Assembly (NCBI RefSeq): GCF_965208895.1
Contig: NZ_OZ242363.1
Span: 4,377,745 to 4,441,744, forward strand
DNA: 64,000 bases
Source of the DNA: Poriferisodalis sp965208895
GTDB taxonomy: Bacteria > Actinomycetota > Acidimicrobiia > Acidimicrobiales > Poriferisodalaceae
Direction: 5' to 3'
The notes under the pieces were generated by a model. The model saw only the letters and a list, made by a program, of their open reading frames with translations. It did no database searches and had not been told where the DNA came from. Positions 1-7,529 of the stretch are shown one piece after another (the stretch's first letter is position 1; each line of letters starts with the position of its first letter). Made by a program: the position numbers and the translations under genes.

Positions 1-69
1 TTTCACATCGTGTACCTCATCGGCGCCGCCAACTACAGAGCCAAAGCCACATCCACCATCACCGACTGA
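1..69 (+). CDS. C-terminal end of an upstream protein (partial)
   Basis: Frame 1 is open from the window edge to a TGA at 67-69 and reads FHIVYLIGAANYRAKATSTITD. Only the last 22 residues are present, so no family can be assigned. Codon use (GCC, ATC, ACC, GGC) fits the GC-rich coding DNA around it. The next gene lies 160 bases downstream behind its own promoter-like sequence, so this is probably a separate transcription unit. It may be chance open frame. Confidence 0.35.
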   Translation, partial: FHIVYLIGAANYRAKATSTITD

Positions 70-141
70 CGTCGCGACATGTGTGCCTCGCAGCGCACAC
101 GGACGGTTCGAGCCCCACGCTCTCCGCGAGGCACTGGAGAG

Positions 142-170
142 TTGCAAGTTGTTCCCGGAGTGGGTACTAT
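142..170 (+). promoter_or_regulatory. Sigma-70-like promoter for the phasin/regulator operon
   Basis: TTGCAA at 142-147 and TACTAT at 165-170 are separated by 17 bases, the optimal spacing for a housekeeping promoter. They lie 59 bases upstream of the phasin-like start codon. Seen by eye only; no transcript data. Confidence 0.4.
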
Positions 171-228
171 TTCTAGCAGCGCCGGTGACCCCCGTCGGCG
201 CTTCCCCTCACCTCCAGGAGCCAGCCCC

Positions 229-507
229 ATGGCCGTTCTCGATTCCGTCCGTGAAATGCAGGACCGCACCCTCGAGCAGATGAAGACCGCCCAAGAGCAG
301 TTCGTCTCGATGAACGAGCGTGTTGCCGAGGCATGGCTGTCCGCCGTCCCGGCGATGTCCTCGCCGTTCGCGGAGTACCTGCCCAAGCCCACCGAGATGA
401 TCGACACCTACTTCAGCTTCCTGGGCCAGATGCACGAGGCCAATAAGGACTGCGCTGCGCGCATCGCCGCTGCGTGGGAGCGCGCCAACGAGGACGCTCA
501 GGCCTGA
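229..507 (+). CDS. Small phasin-like PHA-granule protein
   Basis: A 92-residue protein starting MAVLDSVREMQDRTLEQMK. The ATG at 229 is preceded by CCAGGAG eight bases upstream, which selects it over longer readings. The sequence is almost entirely amphipathic helix (VREMQDRTLEQMKTAQEQF, FLGQMHEANKDCAARIAAAWE) with no signal peptide or membrane segment, as in phasins, which coat PHA granules in the cytoplasm. The stop overlaps the start of the XRE regulator (TGATG), so the two are translationally coupled, and a PHA synthase locus lies 4 kb away. The phasin assignment rests on composition and neighbours rather than a motif; another small helical protein is possible. Confidence 0.55.
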   Translation: MAVLDSVREMQDRTLEQMKTAQEQFVSMNERVAEAWLSAVPAMSSPFAEYLPKPTEMIDTYFSFLGQMHEANKDCAARIAAAWERANEDAQA

Positions 508-896
508 TGGCCGCTTCCGACCCTGACGTCGCTGAAGCGGACGATCAGAGGTCGGCGAGCCCATTTCCCGGTTTCGACCAGCTTGGCGGCTTCATCCGCG
601 CGCAGCGCGAGCTGATGGAGCTCAGCCAGCGTCAGCTGGCCAAGATGGCCCAGCTGTCGAATCCGTACCTCAGCCAGATCGAGCGCGGGCTCCACGAGCC
701 GTCGGTGCGGGTGTTGAAAGCACTTGCTGAAGCGCTGAACGTGCGGGCAGCCACCCTGCTGTCGTACGCCGGCCTGATGGACCGTGAAGATGTGCCGACC
801 GTGGTCGAAGCAGTCCAAGCCGATCCGAGCCTGACCGATGAGCAAAAGGCAGCCCTGCTGGGCGTCTATCGAAGTTTCGACGCCGGCGGGGACTGA
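507..896 (+). CDS. XRE-family transcriptional regulator
   Basis: A 129-residue protein with a Cro/C1-type helix-turn-helix at about residues 25-80: LGGFIRAQRELMELSQRQLA, then LSNPYLSQIERGLHEPSVRV, the recognition helix region (S..YLSQIE.G). The C-terminal 45 residues are helical and lack a sensor domain. The ATG at 507 overlaps the phasin-like stop. Coupling to a granule protein suggests it controls granule-protein expression, as phasin-linked regulators do in other PHA producers; the target is not shown. No operator was located. Confidence 0.75.
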   Translation: MAASDPDVAEADDQRSASPFPGFDQLGGFIRAQRELMELSQRQLAKMAQLSNPYLSQIERGLHEPSVRVLKALAEALNVRAATLLSYAGLMDREDVPTVVEAVQADPSLTDEQKAALLGVYRSFDAGGD

Positions 897-902
897 GCTG
901 CG

Positions 903-2498
903 GTGATCGGGTCCGTCACTGCCGGCGACAGCATGTGGAACGTCGCCTTGCGCATGGGTGCTGTCGACGCGGCCTTGAACTCAGCACGCTGGTGGGCGTC
1001 GGTGCGCTGGGGCCTCGGCACTGCGGCGTCCGTGTCCGCGGCAGCGCTTCGGTTCGGCGGCCGCGCCGCCATCGTCGACGACGACGGAACGATCGACTAT
1101 CGCACGCTGGACCGTGCAGCGTCGAGCGTCGCCGTTCGCATGCGCGCTGCGGCAGTTGGGCCCGATGGCGGCCTGGCTGCCGTCGGCATCCTGTGCCGCA
1201 ACCACCGGTGGTTCGTGACCGCACTGGTTGCCGCCGAGCGGGCCGGCTGTGACACGGTGCTGCTGTCGACGGCACTCCCGGCATCGAACCTGGCCGAGGT
1301 CTGCGAGCGCGACGACATCGCCGTGATCGTGGCCGACCAGGAGTTCTCCGAGGTCATCGCGCAGTCGGGCACGAACGCAAGGGTGTTCGTGGCCGATGGA
1401 AACGGTCCCGATGCCATGGCGCCCATCGCCGCCGAGGGATTGCGATGCTCGCCCCCGAGTCGCCGACCGAAGCTCGTGCTGCTGACGTCTGGCACCACCG
1501 GCGCCCCCAAGAGCGCCGTTCGCACGCTGAAGACGACTCGCGTCGGCGGGGTCGGGATGCTGCGGCGCGTGCCGTACCGCCTCGGCGACCGCTACTTCGT
1601 CGCGTCGCCGCTCTTTCACGCCTGGGGTCTCAGCCAGCTCGCCGTCGGGCTGGCCACAGCCAGCACGATCGAAGTCAGGCAGCGCTTCGAGGCCGCGGAG
1701 ATCGGCCAGCTGCTGTGCGAGCACCGCTACGACGCGCTTGTCGTGGTGCCGCTGATGCTGCGCCGCATTCTGGAACTGCCGATCGACCCCGCGTCGGTGC
1801 GCAGGCCCCGCATGGTGCTCAGCAGCGGGAACGTCCTCTCCGGCGAGCTCGCTCGCGCTTGGATGGACCGCTTCGGCGACGACCTCTACAACGTCTATGG
1901 CTCCACCGAGACGGCCATCGGGACCATCGCAGATCCCGCCGACCTGCGTGCCGCGCCCGGCACCGTCGGCCGCCCGCCCGACGGGGTAACGCTCACGATT
2001 CTCAGCGACGACGGCATGCCGGCGCCCAGAGGCACCCCGGGCTGGGTCCATCTCGCCAGCACGGCGCAGTTCCTCGGCTACACCGACGGGAGCGACGGCG
2101 ACCGGGCCGGCACGCTGATGGCCACCGGCGATATCGGTCGGCTCGACAAAGACGGTCGGCTTCATGTCTCGGGACGAGCCAACGACATGATCGTGACCGG
2201 CGGCGAGAATGTGTTCCCTTCCGGCGTCGAGGAGGTGCTCGGACGCCACCCTGGCGTCGAGATCGCCGCCGTCGTCGGCGTGGACGATCCCGAATTCGGT
2301 CAGCGTGTTGCAGCGTTCGTGGTGCCGCGCCAGCGGCAGCGCGTGGATGCCGACATGCTGCGCGCATGGGTCGCCGAGAGCCTTCCGAGCTTCATGGTGC
2401 CGCGCGACATCCACTTCGTCGACGCACTGCCCATGACCACCACCGGCAAGGTGGTGCGGCATCGGCTGGCGGTGCTGGGACAGTCCGAACGCGTCTAA
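903..2498 (+). CDS. AMP-forming acyl-CoA synthetase
   Basis: A 531-residue member of the ANL adenylate-forming superfamily, which activates carboxylic acids to acyl-AMP and then acyl-CoA. Visible landmarks are the phosphate-binding motif LLTSGTTGAPKS (about residues 193-204), YGSTETAIG (A5), TGDIGRLDKDGRLHVSGRAN (A7/A8 hinge) and the C-terminal lysine loop PMTTTGKVVRH. Length is normal. The GTG start lies four bases after the regulator stop. Placed beside PHA genes it probably loads fatty or hydroxy acids as CoA thioesters for storage or beta-oxidation; substrate length cannot be read from the sequence. Confidence 0.85.
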   Translation: MIGSVTAGDSMWNVALRMGAVDAALNSARWWASVRWGLGTAASVSAAALRFGGRAAIVDDDGTIDYRTLDRAASSVAVRMRAAAVGPDGGLAAVGILCRNHRWFVTALVAAERAGCDTVLLSTALPASNLAEVCERDDIAVIVADQEFSEVIAQSGTNARVFVADGNGPDAMAPIAAEGLRCSPPSRRPKLVLLTSGTTGAPKSAVRTLKTTRVGGVGMLRRVPYRLGDRYFVASPLFHAWGLSQLAVGLATASTIEVRQRFEAAEIGQLLCEHRYDALVVVPLMLRRILELPIDPASVRRPRMVLSSGNVLSGELARAWMDRFGDDLYNVYGSTETAIGTIADPADLRAAPGTVGRPPDGVTLTILSDDGMPAPRGTPGWVHLASTAQFLGYTDGSDGDRAGTLMATGDIGRLDKDGRLHVSGRANDMIVTGGENVFPSGVEEVLGRHPGVEIAAVVGVDDPEFGQRVAAFVVPRQRQRVDADMLRAWVAESLPSFMVPRDIHFVDALPMTTTGKVVRHRLAVLGQSERV

Positions 2499-2522
2499 CC
2501 GCTGTTGGCTGCGGGTGGGCGG

Positions 2523-3752
2523 TCAGCGTGGCGGTGCTGCTGGCAAGCGGCCGAACGTCTCCGTCGCTGCGCGGTCCACGTAGCGGGAGACCTCGCGCTC
2601 GAACGGGTAGGAGAGGTGCGAGCCCTGGTACCACGCCATGTCGGGCCGCTCCCAGTGCTCCCATAGCGTCTTGACGTTGCCGGGCCGAACCCAGCGGTCG
2701 AGCAAGCCAGCGAAGATGTAGCGCCGATCACGCGGGACCTTGCAAGGCAGCGACAGCGGCGACACCACCGAGAGGATCTGCTCATACGGCTCCCAGGACA
2801 GACCCCACTGCTCATAGAAGGGGGGCAGCAGCGGTTCGACCTGCCGGCGGGTGCCGCGTGCCAGGTCGCTCTCGGGGACACCGGCGATCACGGCAGCCAG
2901 GTCGTCCTCCAAAGCGGCAGTCATCGCCGCCATGTAGCCGCCGAGCGATATGCCTGACACGGCAACCGACGGCGCCTCGTGCTGGTCGCGCACCCAGCCG
3001 ATCACCCGCCGGATGTCCCAAGCGCCCTGCGCGACCGTGAACACCGTGTTCATGGCGCCCGCGTGGATGACCCGGGAACCGCTCACGCCGATCGACCGGG
3101 GTCCGTGCAGCGGCAGTACCACTGCGATCACGTTCAGGCCCCAGCGTCGGTGCAAGCGGTTCGCGTACAGCATCCACATATCCAGCTGCGGCTCGCCGGT
3201 GCGGTAGCCGTTGACGGCCACCACCCAGGGACGTGGCTGATCGGGATGCTGCAGCATCCATGCGTGCGTGGTGCGTACCGGCCGGTAGCTCATCCAGCGC
3301 TCGCGTCCGGGTTCGCCGGGCCACGGCTCGAACTCGCTGGTGAAGCGAACATGCCAGAAGTCCGCATCGCCCGCCGAGGTCGCGCCGATTTGCACGCCGC
3401 CGTCGAGCGGCGGGGGAGTGCGGTGGTACGCGGCAGGGTCTTCCAGCCAGCCGCGGTCGGCATAGTGCCGGTGTGCCTCGGCGAGCTCGGAGCGGAGTCG
3501 CTGCCGGAACGGCCCGTCGGGAATTCTCATGCGGGCCGAGGCCAGCTCGAACTGGATCGACCATTCGTCGATCATCCATTTCCACGCGGCGGCGGGCGTC
3601 TGACGCACTGCAGGCAGGTCGTCCTCGCTGTGGCCCCGGATCCACTCGGCCACCGAACCGGCCGCCCGGTAGCCGGCGCGCAGCGGCGCAGGTGCTGCCA
3701 TGCGACGCATGCGAGACCGATCTTGTGGCGTCTTGGCATCGGTGCCGGTCAT
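2523..3752 (-). CDS. Alpha/beta-hydrolase family protein
   Basis: A 409-residue cytoplasmic hydrolase. The nucleophile elbow is GISLGGYMAAM (Ser in G-x-S-x-G), preceded by a beta strand VAVSG and followed by the usual helix. The acid (GLLDRWVRP) and histidine (GSHLSYPFER) lie in the expected order near the C-terminus. The long N-terminal helical part (about 130 residues) resembles larger ABHD18-like proteins. The ATG at 3752 follows AAGGATC; a TTG 11 codons upstream is the alternative. It is convergent with the acyl-CoA synthetase and follows the MarR gene on the same strand. An esterase or intracellular PHA-related role is possible but unproven. Confidence 0.75.
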   Translation of the reverse strand: MTGTDAKTPQDRSRMRRMAAPAPLRAGYRAAGSVAEWIRGHSEDDLPAVRQTPAAAWKWMIDEWSIQFELASARMRIPDGPFRQRLRSELAEAHRHYADRGWLEDPAAYHRTPPPLDGGVQIGATSAGDADFWHVRFTSEFEPWPGEPGRERWMSYRPVRTTHAWMLQHPDQPRPWVVAVNGYRTGEPQLDMWMLYANRLHRRWGLNVIAVVLPLHGPRSIGVSGSRVIHAGAMNTVFTVAQGAWDIRRVIGWVRDQHEAPSVAVSGISLGGYMAAMTAALEDDLAAVIAGVPESDLARGTRRQVEPLLPPFYEQWGLSWEPYEQILSVVSPLSLPCKVPRDRRYIFAGLLDRWVRPGNVKTLWEHWERPDMAWYQGSHLSYPFEREVSRYVDRAATETFGRLPAAPPR

Positions 3753-3826
3753 GGCGCCGGGATCCTTGTTGCGGCGTGCACCCAAGGGAGCATCTTGCCG
3801 TCGTCACTCATGTTGTCTCACGTCCT

Positions 3827-3840
3827 CGTTCGCTGCGCTC
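3827..3840. repeat. Short intergenic repeat CGTTCGCTGCGCTC
   Basis: The same 14 bases recur at 9197-9210, both in non-coding DNA close to gene ends, and matches extend a few bases further with one or two changes. Such TTCGCTGCGCTC elements are scattered in many high-GC genomes; function unknown. Confidence 0.45.
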
Positions 3841-3897
3841 ACGGAATCCTCGCGGTCCCGGCGTTGCTCGGCGACTCTGCTGTCTCGTGGGTAGGGA

Positions 3898-4515
3898 CTA
3901 CAGGGCGCGGGCATCGAGCCGTGCCAGCGCGGCATCGGTCGACACCAGCATGCGCTCCAGCAAGTCAGCGAGGACTTCCCGCTCACTCGTGTCGAACACC
4001 GCGAAGATCTCCTCGTAGATGCGGTATGCGCGGTCTACGAAGTACTGGTGGCGGGCTGCTCCGAGGTCAGTCAGCTCGACCAGCACCTCTCGTTGGTCGC
4101 GCTCGGCGCGCTGCTTGTAGACGAGTCCGTCGGTTTCGAGCCTGGTGATGGCACGGGTGACCGTGCTGGGCTCGACGTCCATGATGTCTGCGAGTGCTCG
4201 AATCGTTGCGGGCCCGTTTCCTGCCACGGCATCGAGGGCCCGGAACTGGCCCGGTTCGATGGACTTCGATCCGCCGCCGAGGACGTGCCGGCGCAGGCGC
4301 TCGACCGTCGGCCCCAGCCGGGCGGCGCGCCACAGGGCGGCGACCTTGTGATCGAGATCCCAGTCGTCGCCCCACTCGGTGGGCTCAGGAGCACTCGGCT
4401 GCTGCGCGTCGCGAACACGAGGCAGCCCGAGGGTGCGACGGGTGCCGCTGCCTCCGGACTGCGCTGGGTCTCGTACACCCTGCTGGTCCATGTCGATCAC
4501 GTTCATCGGCTGCAT
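3898..4515 (-). CDS. MarR-family transcriptional regulator
   Basis: About 205 residues with a central winged helix: SIEPGQFRALDAVAGNGPAT, IRALADIMDVEPSTVTRAIT (recognition helix), RLETDGLVYKQRAERDQREV (beta wing with the R-D-x-R signature), then a long dimerisation helix. The N-terminal 60 residues are a non-conserved extension. Start: ATG at 4515 (AAGG five bases upstream) or ATG at 4506 (AGGA nine bases upstream). It is divergent from the phasin-PHA synthase genes, with two inverted repeats between them, so it very probably represses itself and/or the PHA operon. The ligand is unknown. Confidence 0.85.
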   Translation of the reverse strand: MQPMNVIDMDQQGVRDPAQSGGSGTRRTLGLPRVRDAQQPSAPEPTEWGDDWDLDHKVAALWRAARLGPTVERLRRHVLGGGSKSIEPGQFRALDAVAGNGPATIRALADIMDVEPSTVTRAITRLETDGLVYKQRAERDQREVLVELTDLGAARHQYFVDRAYRIYEEIFAVFDTSEREVLADLLERMLVSTDAALARLDARAL

Positions 4516-4563
4516 TCCTACCTTAGCCGATCTGTTCGCCCCGGCCAGCGGATCATTGCAGAG

Positions 4564-4601
4564 TGTCACACAATTTCTCGACGTGAAATGCTCGTGTGAC
4601 A
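4564..4601. promoter_or_regulatory. Long-spaced inverted repeat in the marR-pha divergent region
   Basis: TGTCACAC (4564-4571) and GTGTGACA (4594-4601) are perfect inverted repeats. Between them ATTTC/GAAAT (4573-4577, 4585-4589) form a second, inner pair. The element sits just upstream of the MarR start region. It may be an operator or a stem-loop in the marR leader. Confidence 0.5.
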
Positions 4602-4620
4602 GGGCCGTAACCTAGATATG

Positions 4621-4640
4621 ATTGCATAGCGTCATGCAAT
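4621..4640. promoter_or_regulatory. Palindromic operator, probably MarR binding site
   Basis: ATTGCAT-n6-ATGCAAT is a perfect 20-bp inverted repeat of the size bound by MarR dimers. It overlaps a -10-like TATGAT at 4617-4622 that would read toward the phasin gene, as expected for repression by occlusion. Assignment to the adjacent MarR protein is an inference. Confidence 0.6.
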
Positions 4641-4756
4641 TGATGGACAGCGGCGCTCGTCCCGTCAGTTCATCAATTCGCACCGGCAGGTGTCTCGCAC
4701 GCCGCCGGAATTCGTGACATCAGACCGAATACCCCCTTTTCCCGGAGGAAACAAAC

Positions 4757-5236
4757 ATGGCTAAGCAGTGGCGTGAGATCTACAACGAATGGGAGTCCGC
4801 CGTAGCGCCGAGTCTCCAGCAGTTCGCAGCCTCAGATGGCTTCCGCGATTTCATGGCCGCGAGCGCCAAGGTCACCAGCGCTTTCGCCGCCGAATTCGAG
4901 CAGGCCAGCCGGCGCTGGCTGCATTTCTGGAACCTGCCTGCTGCCACCGACGTGCGCAAGCTGCGCCAGCAGGTCGCCGCAGTGGATCGTGAGCTGAAGG
5001 GTCTCAAGAATCTCGTGTTCGACGTGGTCGCCGTTGTCCCCGCTGAGGCGGCGCCGGCAACGAACGGCAAGGCCGCGCCGGCATCGAAGCAGACCGTGTC
5101 CGAGCCGGCTGCATCCAAGTCAGCAGCAACGAAGGCCAGCGCATCAAAGACCGACTCAACGAAAGCCAGCGCATCAAAGACCAACCCGATGAAGCCTGCG
5201 GCGGGGAAGCTCACCGCAGCTGTCGAAAGTTCCTGA
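4757..5236 (+). CDS. Phasin / PhaE-like protein with Lys-Ala-Ser tail
   Basis: A 159-residue protein. Residues 1-95 are helical (MAKQWREIYNEWESAVAPSL; ASRRWLHFWNLPAATDVRKL; a coiled coil around RQQVAAVDRELKGLK), typical of phasins and of the PhaE subunit of class III PHA synthases. Residues 100-159 are low complexity with repeated KASASKT units, resembling the histone-like tail of PhaF phasins that binds DNA and helps distribute granules. The RBS GGAGG lies upstream of the ATG. It sits 30 bases before phaC, so synthase partner or granule-coat protein are both plausible. Confidence 0.7.
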   Translation: MAKQWREIYNEWESAVAPSLQQFAASDGFRDFMAASAKVTSAFAAEFEQASRRWLHFWNLPAATDVRKLRQQVAAVDRELKGLKNLVFDVVAVVPAEAAPATNGKAAPASKQTVSEPAASKSAATKASASKTDSTKASASKTNPMKPAAGKLTAAVESS

Positions 5237-5266
5237 ACACCCTCTCATCACCCCGAAGGAGCAGCC

Positions 5267-6409
5267 ATGTCTGCAACCACTCTTGTCAAGCCCAAAGCCG
5301 ACTCCGCCGCCAACGGCGAATCATCCGAGCGCCCTGCGGAAGTGCCCAACCCGCTCGCACCGTTTGCGGAGATGTGGGAGACCGGCATGCGGCGCTGGTG
5401 GAACCTCACCCGCCACGTCATGGGCATCGACCGTGCCCCGGTCGGCCAGACGCCTCGCGACGCGGTGTGGAGCAACGGCAAGGCCGTGCTGTACAGATAC
5501 CGCAGCGAGAGCCCGACTGTGCGCCCGCCGCTGTTGCTGGTCATGAGCTTGGTGAGCCGCTCGTTCATCTTGGACCTGCAGCCAGGCAACAGCTTCATCG
5601 AGCGGCTGGTAGCCGAGGGCTTCGATGTCTTCCTGCTCGACTGGGGCGTACCCGACGAGGAAGAAGCCCACAACACCCTCGAGACCTACTGCGACGAGCT
5701 GCTGCCCCAGGCGGTCGCCAAGGTCAACCAGATGGGCGGCGAGGTCGGTGTCACCGTCTTCGGCTACTGCTACGGCGGTCTGCTGACGCTGCTGTACGCG
5801 GCCGGCCACCCCGACGACCCGATCCGCAACGTCGTCGTGATGGCCACCCCGGTGGACTTCACCAAGATGCCGACGGTCATGACCGGCGTCGGCGCCGACG
5901 GCATCGACCCAGCGCACTTGATGGACGCCAGCGGCAACGTGCCGGCGGAGTCGGTGCGGGCGTCGTTCACTCTGCTGACGCCCACCTCCGACCTCAGCAC
6001 CGTGATGGATTTCTGGGAGCACCTCGACGACGACAAGTTCCTGAGCTCCTACCAGGCCATGACGTCGTGGACCCGCAATCACATCCCGTTCCCGGGCGCC
6101 ACGATGATCCAGACCGTCGAGATGTTCAATGAAGGCAATGGCTTCATGACCGGGGACCTGATGCTGGGCGGGCGCAGGCTCGACCTCGCCGACATCAAGG
6201 CACCGTTCCTGAACGTGATCGCTGAGCGCGACCACATCGTGCCGCCGGAATCCACCTACGGCCTCGACAAGCTGGTCGGCGCCGCTGACGCCACCGAGAT
6301 GCGCCTGCCTGCGGGCCACGTCGGGCTGATCGTGGGCAACGGCGCTCGCAAGCGCTCGATCCCGTCGATGATCGGCTGGATGGTCGAGCACAGCGACATC
6401 GCCAAGTAG
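5267..6409 (+). CDS. phaC: Polyhydroxyalkanoate synthase, class III-like catalytic subunit
   Basis: A 380-residue protein that polymerises (R)-3-hydroxyacyl-CoA on the granule surface. The lipase-box variant GYCYGG places the nucleophile at Cys168; the other triad members are Asp322 in ERDHIVPP and His351 in GHVGLIVG. Length fits class III PhaC (about 355-380) rather than class I/II (560 or more), which agrees with the short PhaE-like partner directly upstream. FLLDWG and TPVDF are further PhaC landmarks. An RBS (AAGGAG) precedes the ATG. The patatin-like gene starts ten bases after the stop and is probably cotranscribed. Confidence 0.92.
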   Translation: MSATTLVKPKADSAANGESSERPAEVPNPLAPFAEMWETGMRRWWNLTRHVMGIDRAPVGQTPRDAVWSNGKAVLYRYRSESPTVRPPLLLVMSLVSRSFILDLQPGNSFIERLVAEGFDVFLLDWGVPDEEEAHNTLETYCDELLPQAVAKVNQMGGEVGVTVFGYCYGGLLTLLYAAGHPDDPIRNVVVMATPVDFTKMPTVMTGVGADGIDPAHLMDASGNVPAESVRASFTLLTPTSDLSTVMDFWEHLDDDKFLSSYQAMTSWTRNHIPFPGATMIQTVEMFNEGNGFMTGDLMLGGRRLDLADIKAPFLNVIAERDHIVPPESTYGLDKLVGAADATEMRLPAGHVGLIVGNGARKRSIPSMIGWMVEHSDIAK

Positions 6410-6418
6410 CCGCGGCCG

Positions 6419-7435
6419 ATGACCACCGGCGGCGCTGGCGGGCGCCCACGATCTGATCGCAGCGTGGCGCTCGTCATGGGCTCCGGCGGCATCGTCGGCG
6501 GGGCCTTCCATGCCGGCGTGCTCAAAGCGCTCGAGGACACGTGGGGGATCGACGCCCGCGACGTCGACCTGATCGTGGGAACGTCCGCCGGTTCCATCTC
6601 GGGCGCGCTGGTTGCCGCCGGTCTCAGCCCCAGCGACCTGTTCCGGCGTGAGACCCGTCAGCCGTTGAGTGCCGACGGCGAGCGGCTGCTCGGCGCGGCA
6701 CGCGCCCAGCGCGGCCCCAAGCGCGAGGCCACGGCCAGCTTCGGGGCGCCGATGGCGCCCCACATCTGGATGTTGGCGACCGCTTTGCCGGGTCGGGTGG
6801 CACCGGGCACTGCGCTGGCATCACTGCTGCCTCACGGCAACGTGCCGACATCGCATGTCGCGGACATGGTTCGCGGGCTCTTCGGCGAGCAATGGCCGAC
6901 CGGGGTCGAGCTGCGCGTGCCGGCAGTTGAACTCGACGGCGGCCAGCGGGTGGTCTTCGATGCCGACAGCCCGGCGACGCCCGCTGAGGCCGTCGCTGCA
7001 TCATGCGCCGTGCCGGCCGTCTTCGAGCCGGTGGAGATCGACGGCACCGCGTACATTGATGCCGGCGTGCACTCGTCGGACAATCTCGACGTACTGCGCG
7101 ATGAGTCCTATGACCTCGTCGTGGTGAGTTCCCCGATGGGCATCGCCGAGCTGCCGTCGGCGGCACGGTCTTGGGGAATGTCCATGCCGATGGCGGCAGC
7201 CATGGACTTCGGGGCCATGACGTGGGGCTGGAGCGCCCTGCGGGCTGCCAGCCGAATGGCAACCGAATGCGAACGACTGAGCTTGACGGAGTGCGGGCGT
7301 GTGGAAATCGTCATGCCGGCATCGGCCGACCTCGATGCGATGGGCAACAACCTGCTGGATCCGCGACGCCGTCCCGCCGTGGCGCTGCAGGCGTACGCCA
7401 CAGCGAGCGAGCAGTTCGCGGCCCATCCCCGCTAA
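6419..7435 (+). CDS. Patatin-like phospholipase/esterase
   Basis: A 338-residue protein with the full patatin signature: oxyanion loop MGSGGIVGGAFHAGVL near residue 20, nucleophile Ser56 in GTSAGS, and the dyad Asp214 in DAG (IDAGVHSSD). No signal peptide, so it acts in the cytoplasm or on lipid surfaces. Patatins hydrolyse acyl esters and have been found on lipid and PHA inclusions. Cotranscription with phaC suggests work on granule lipid or polymer turnover, but substrate is not deducible. Confidence 0.82.
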   Translation: MTTGGAGGRPRSDRSVALVMGSGGIVGGAFHAGVLKALEDTWGIDARDVDLIVGTSAGSISGALVAAGLSPSDLFRRETRQPLSADGERLLGAARAQRGPKREATASFGAPMAPHIWMLATALPGRVAPGTALASLLPHGNVPTSHVADMVRGLFGEQWPTGVELRVPAVELDGGQRVVFDADSPATPAEAVAASCAVPAVFEPVEIDGTAYIDAGVHSSDNLDVLRDESYDLVVVSSPMGIAELPSAARSWGMSMPMAAAMDFGAMTWGWSALRAASRMATECERLSLTECGRVEIVMPASADLDAMGNNLLDPRRRPAVALQAYATASEQFAAHPR

Positions 7436-7529
7436 AGAGAACAGCTTGTCCTGGCGCCGCCCACAGCGGCGGGGAGGCTGGACCTGAGAGCCTGCGCCAG
7501 CGGGCGGGTCCCGGACCTAAAGTCACGGC

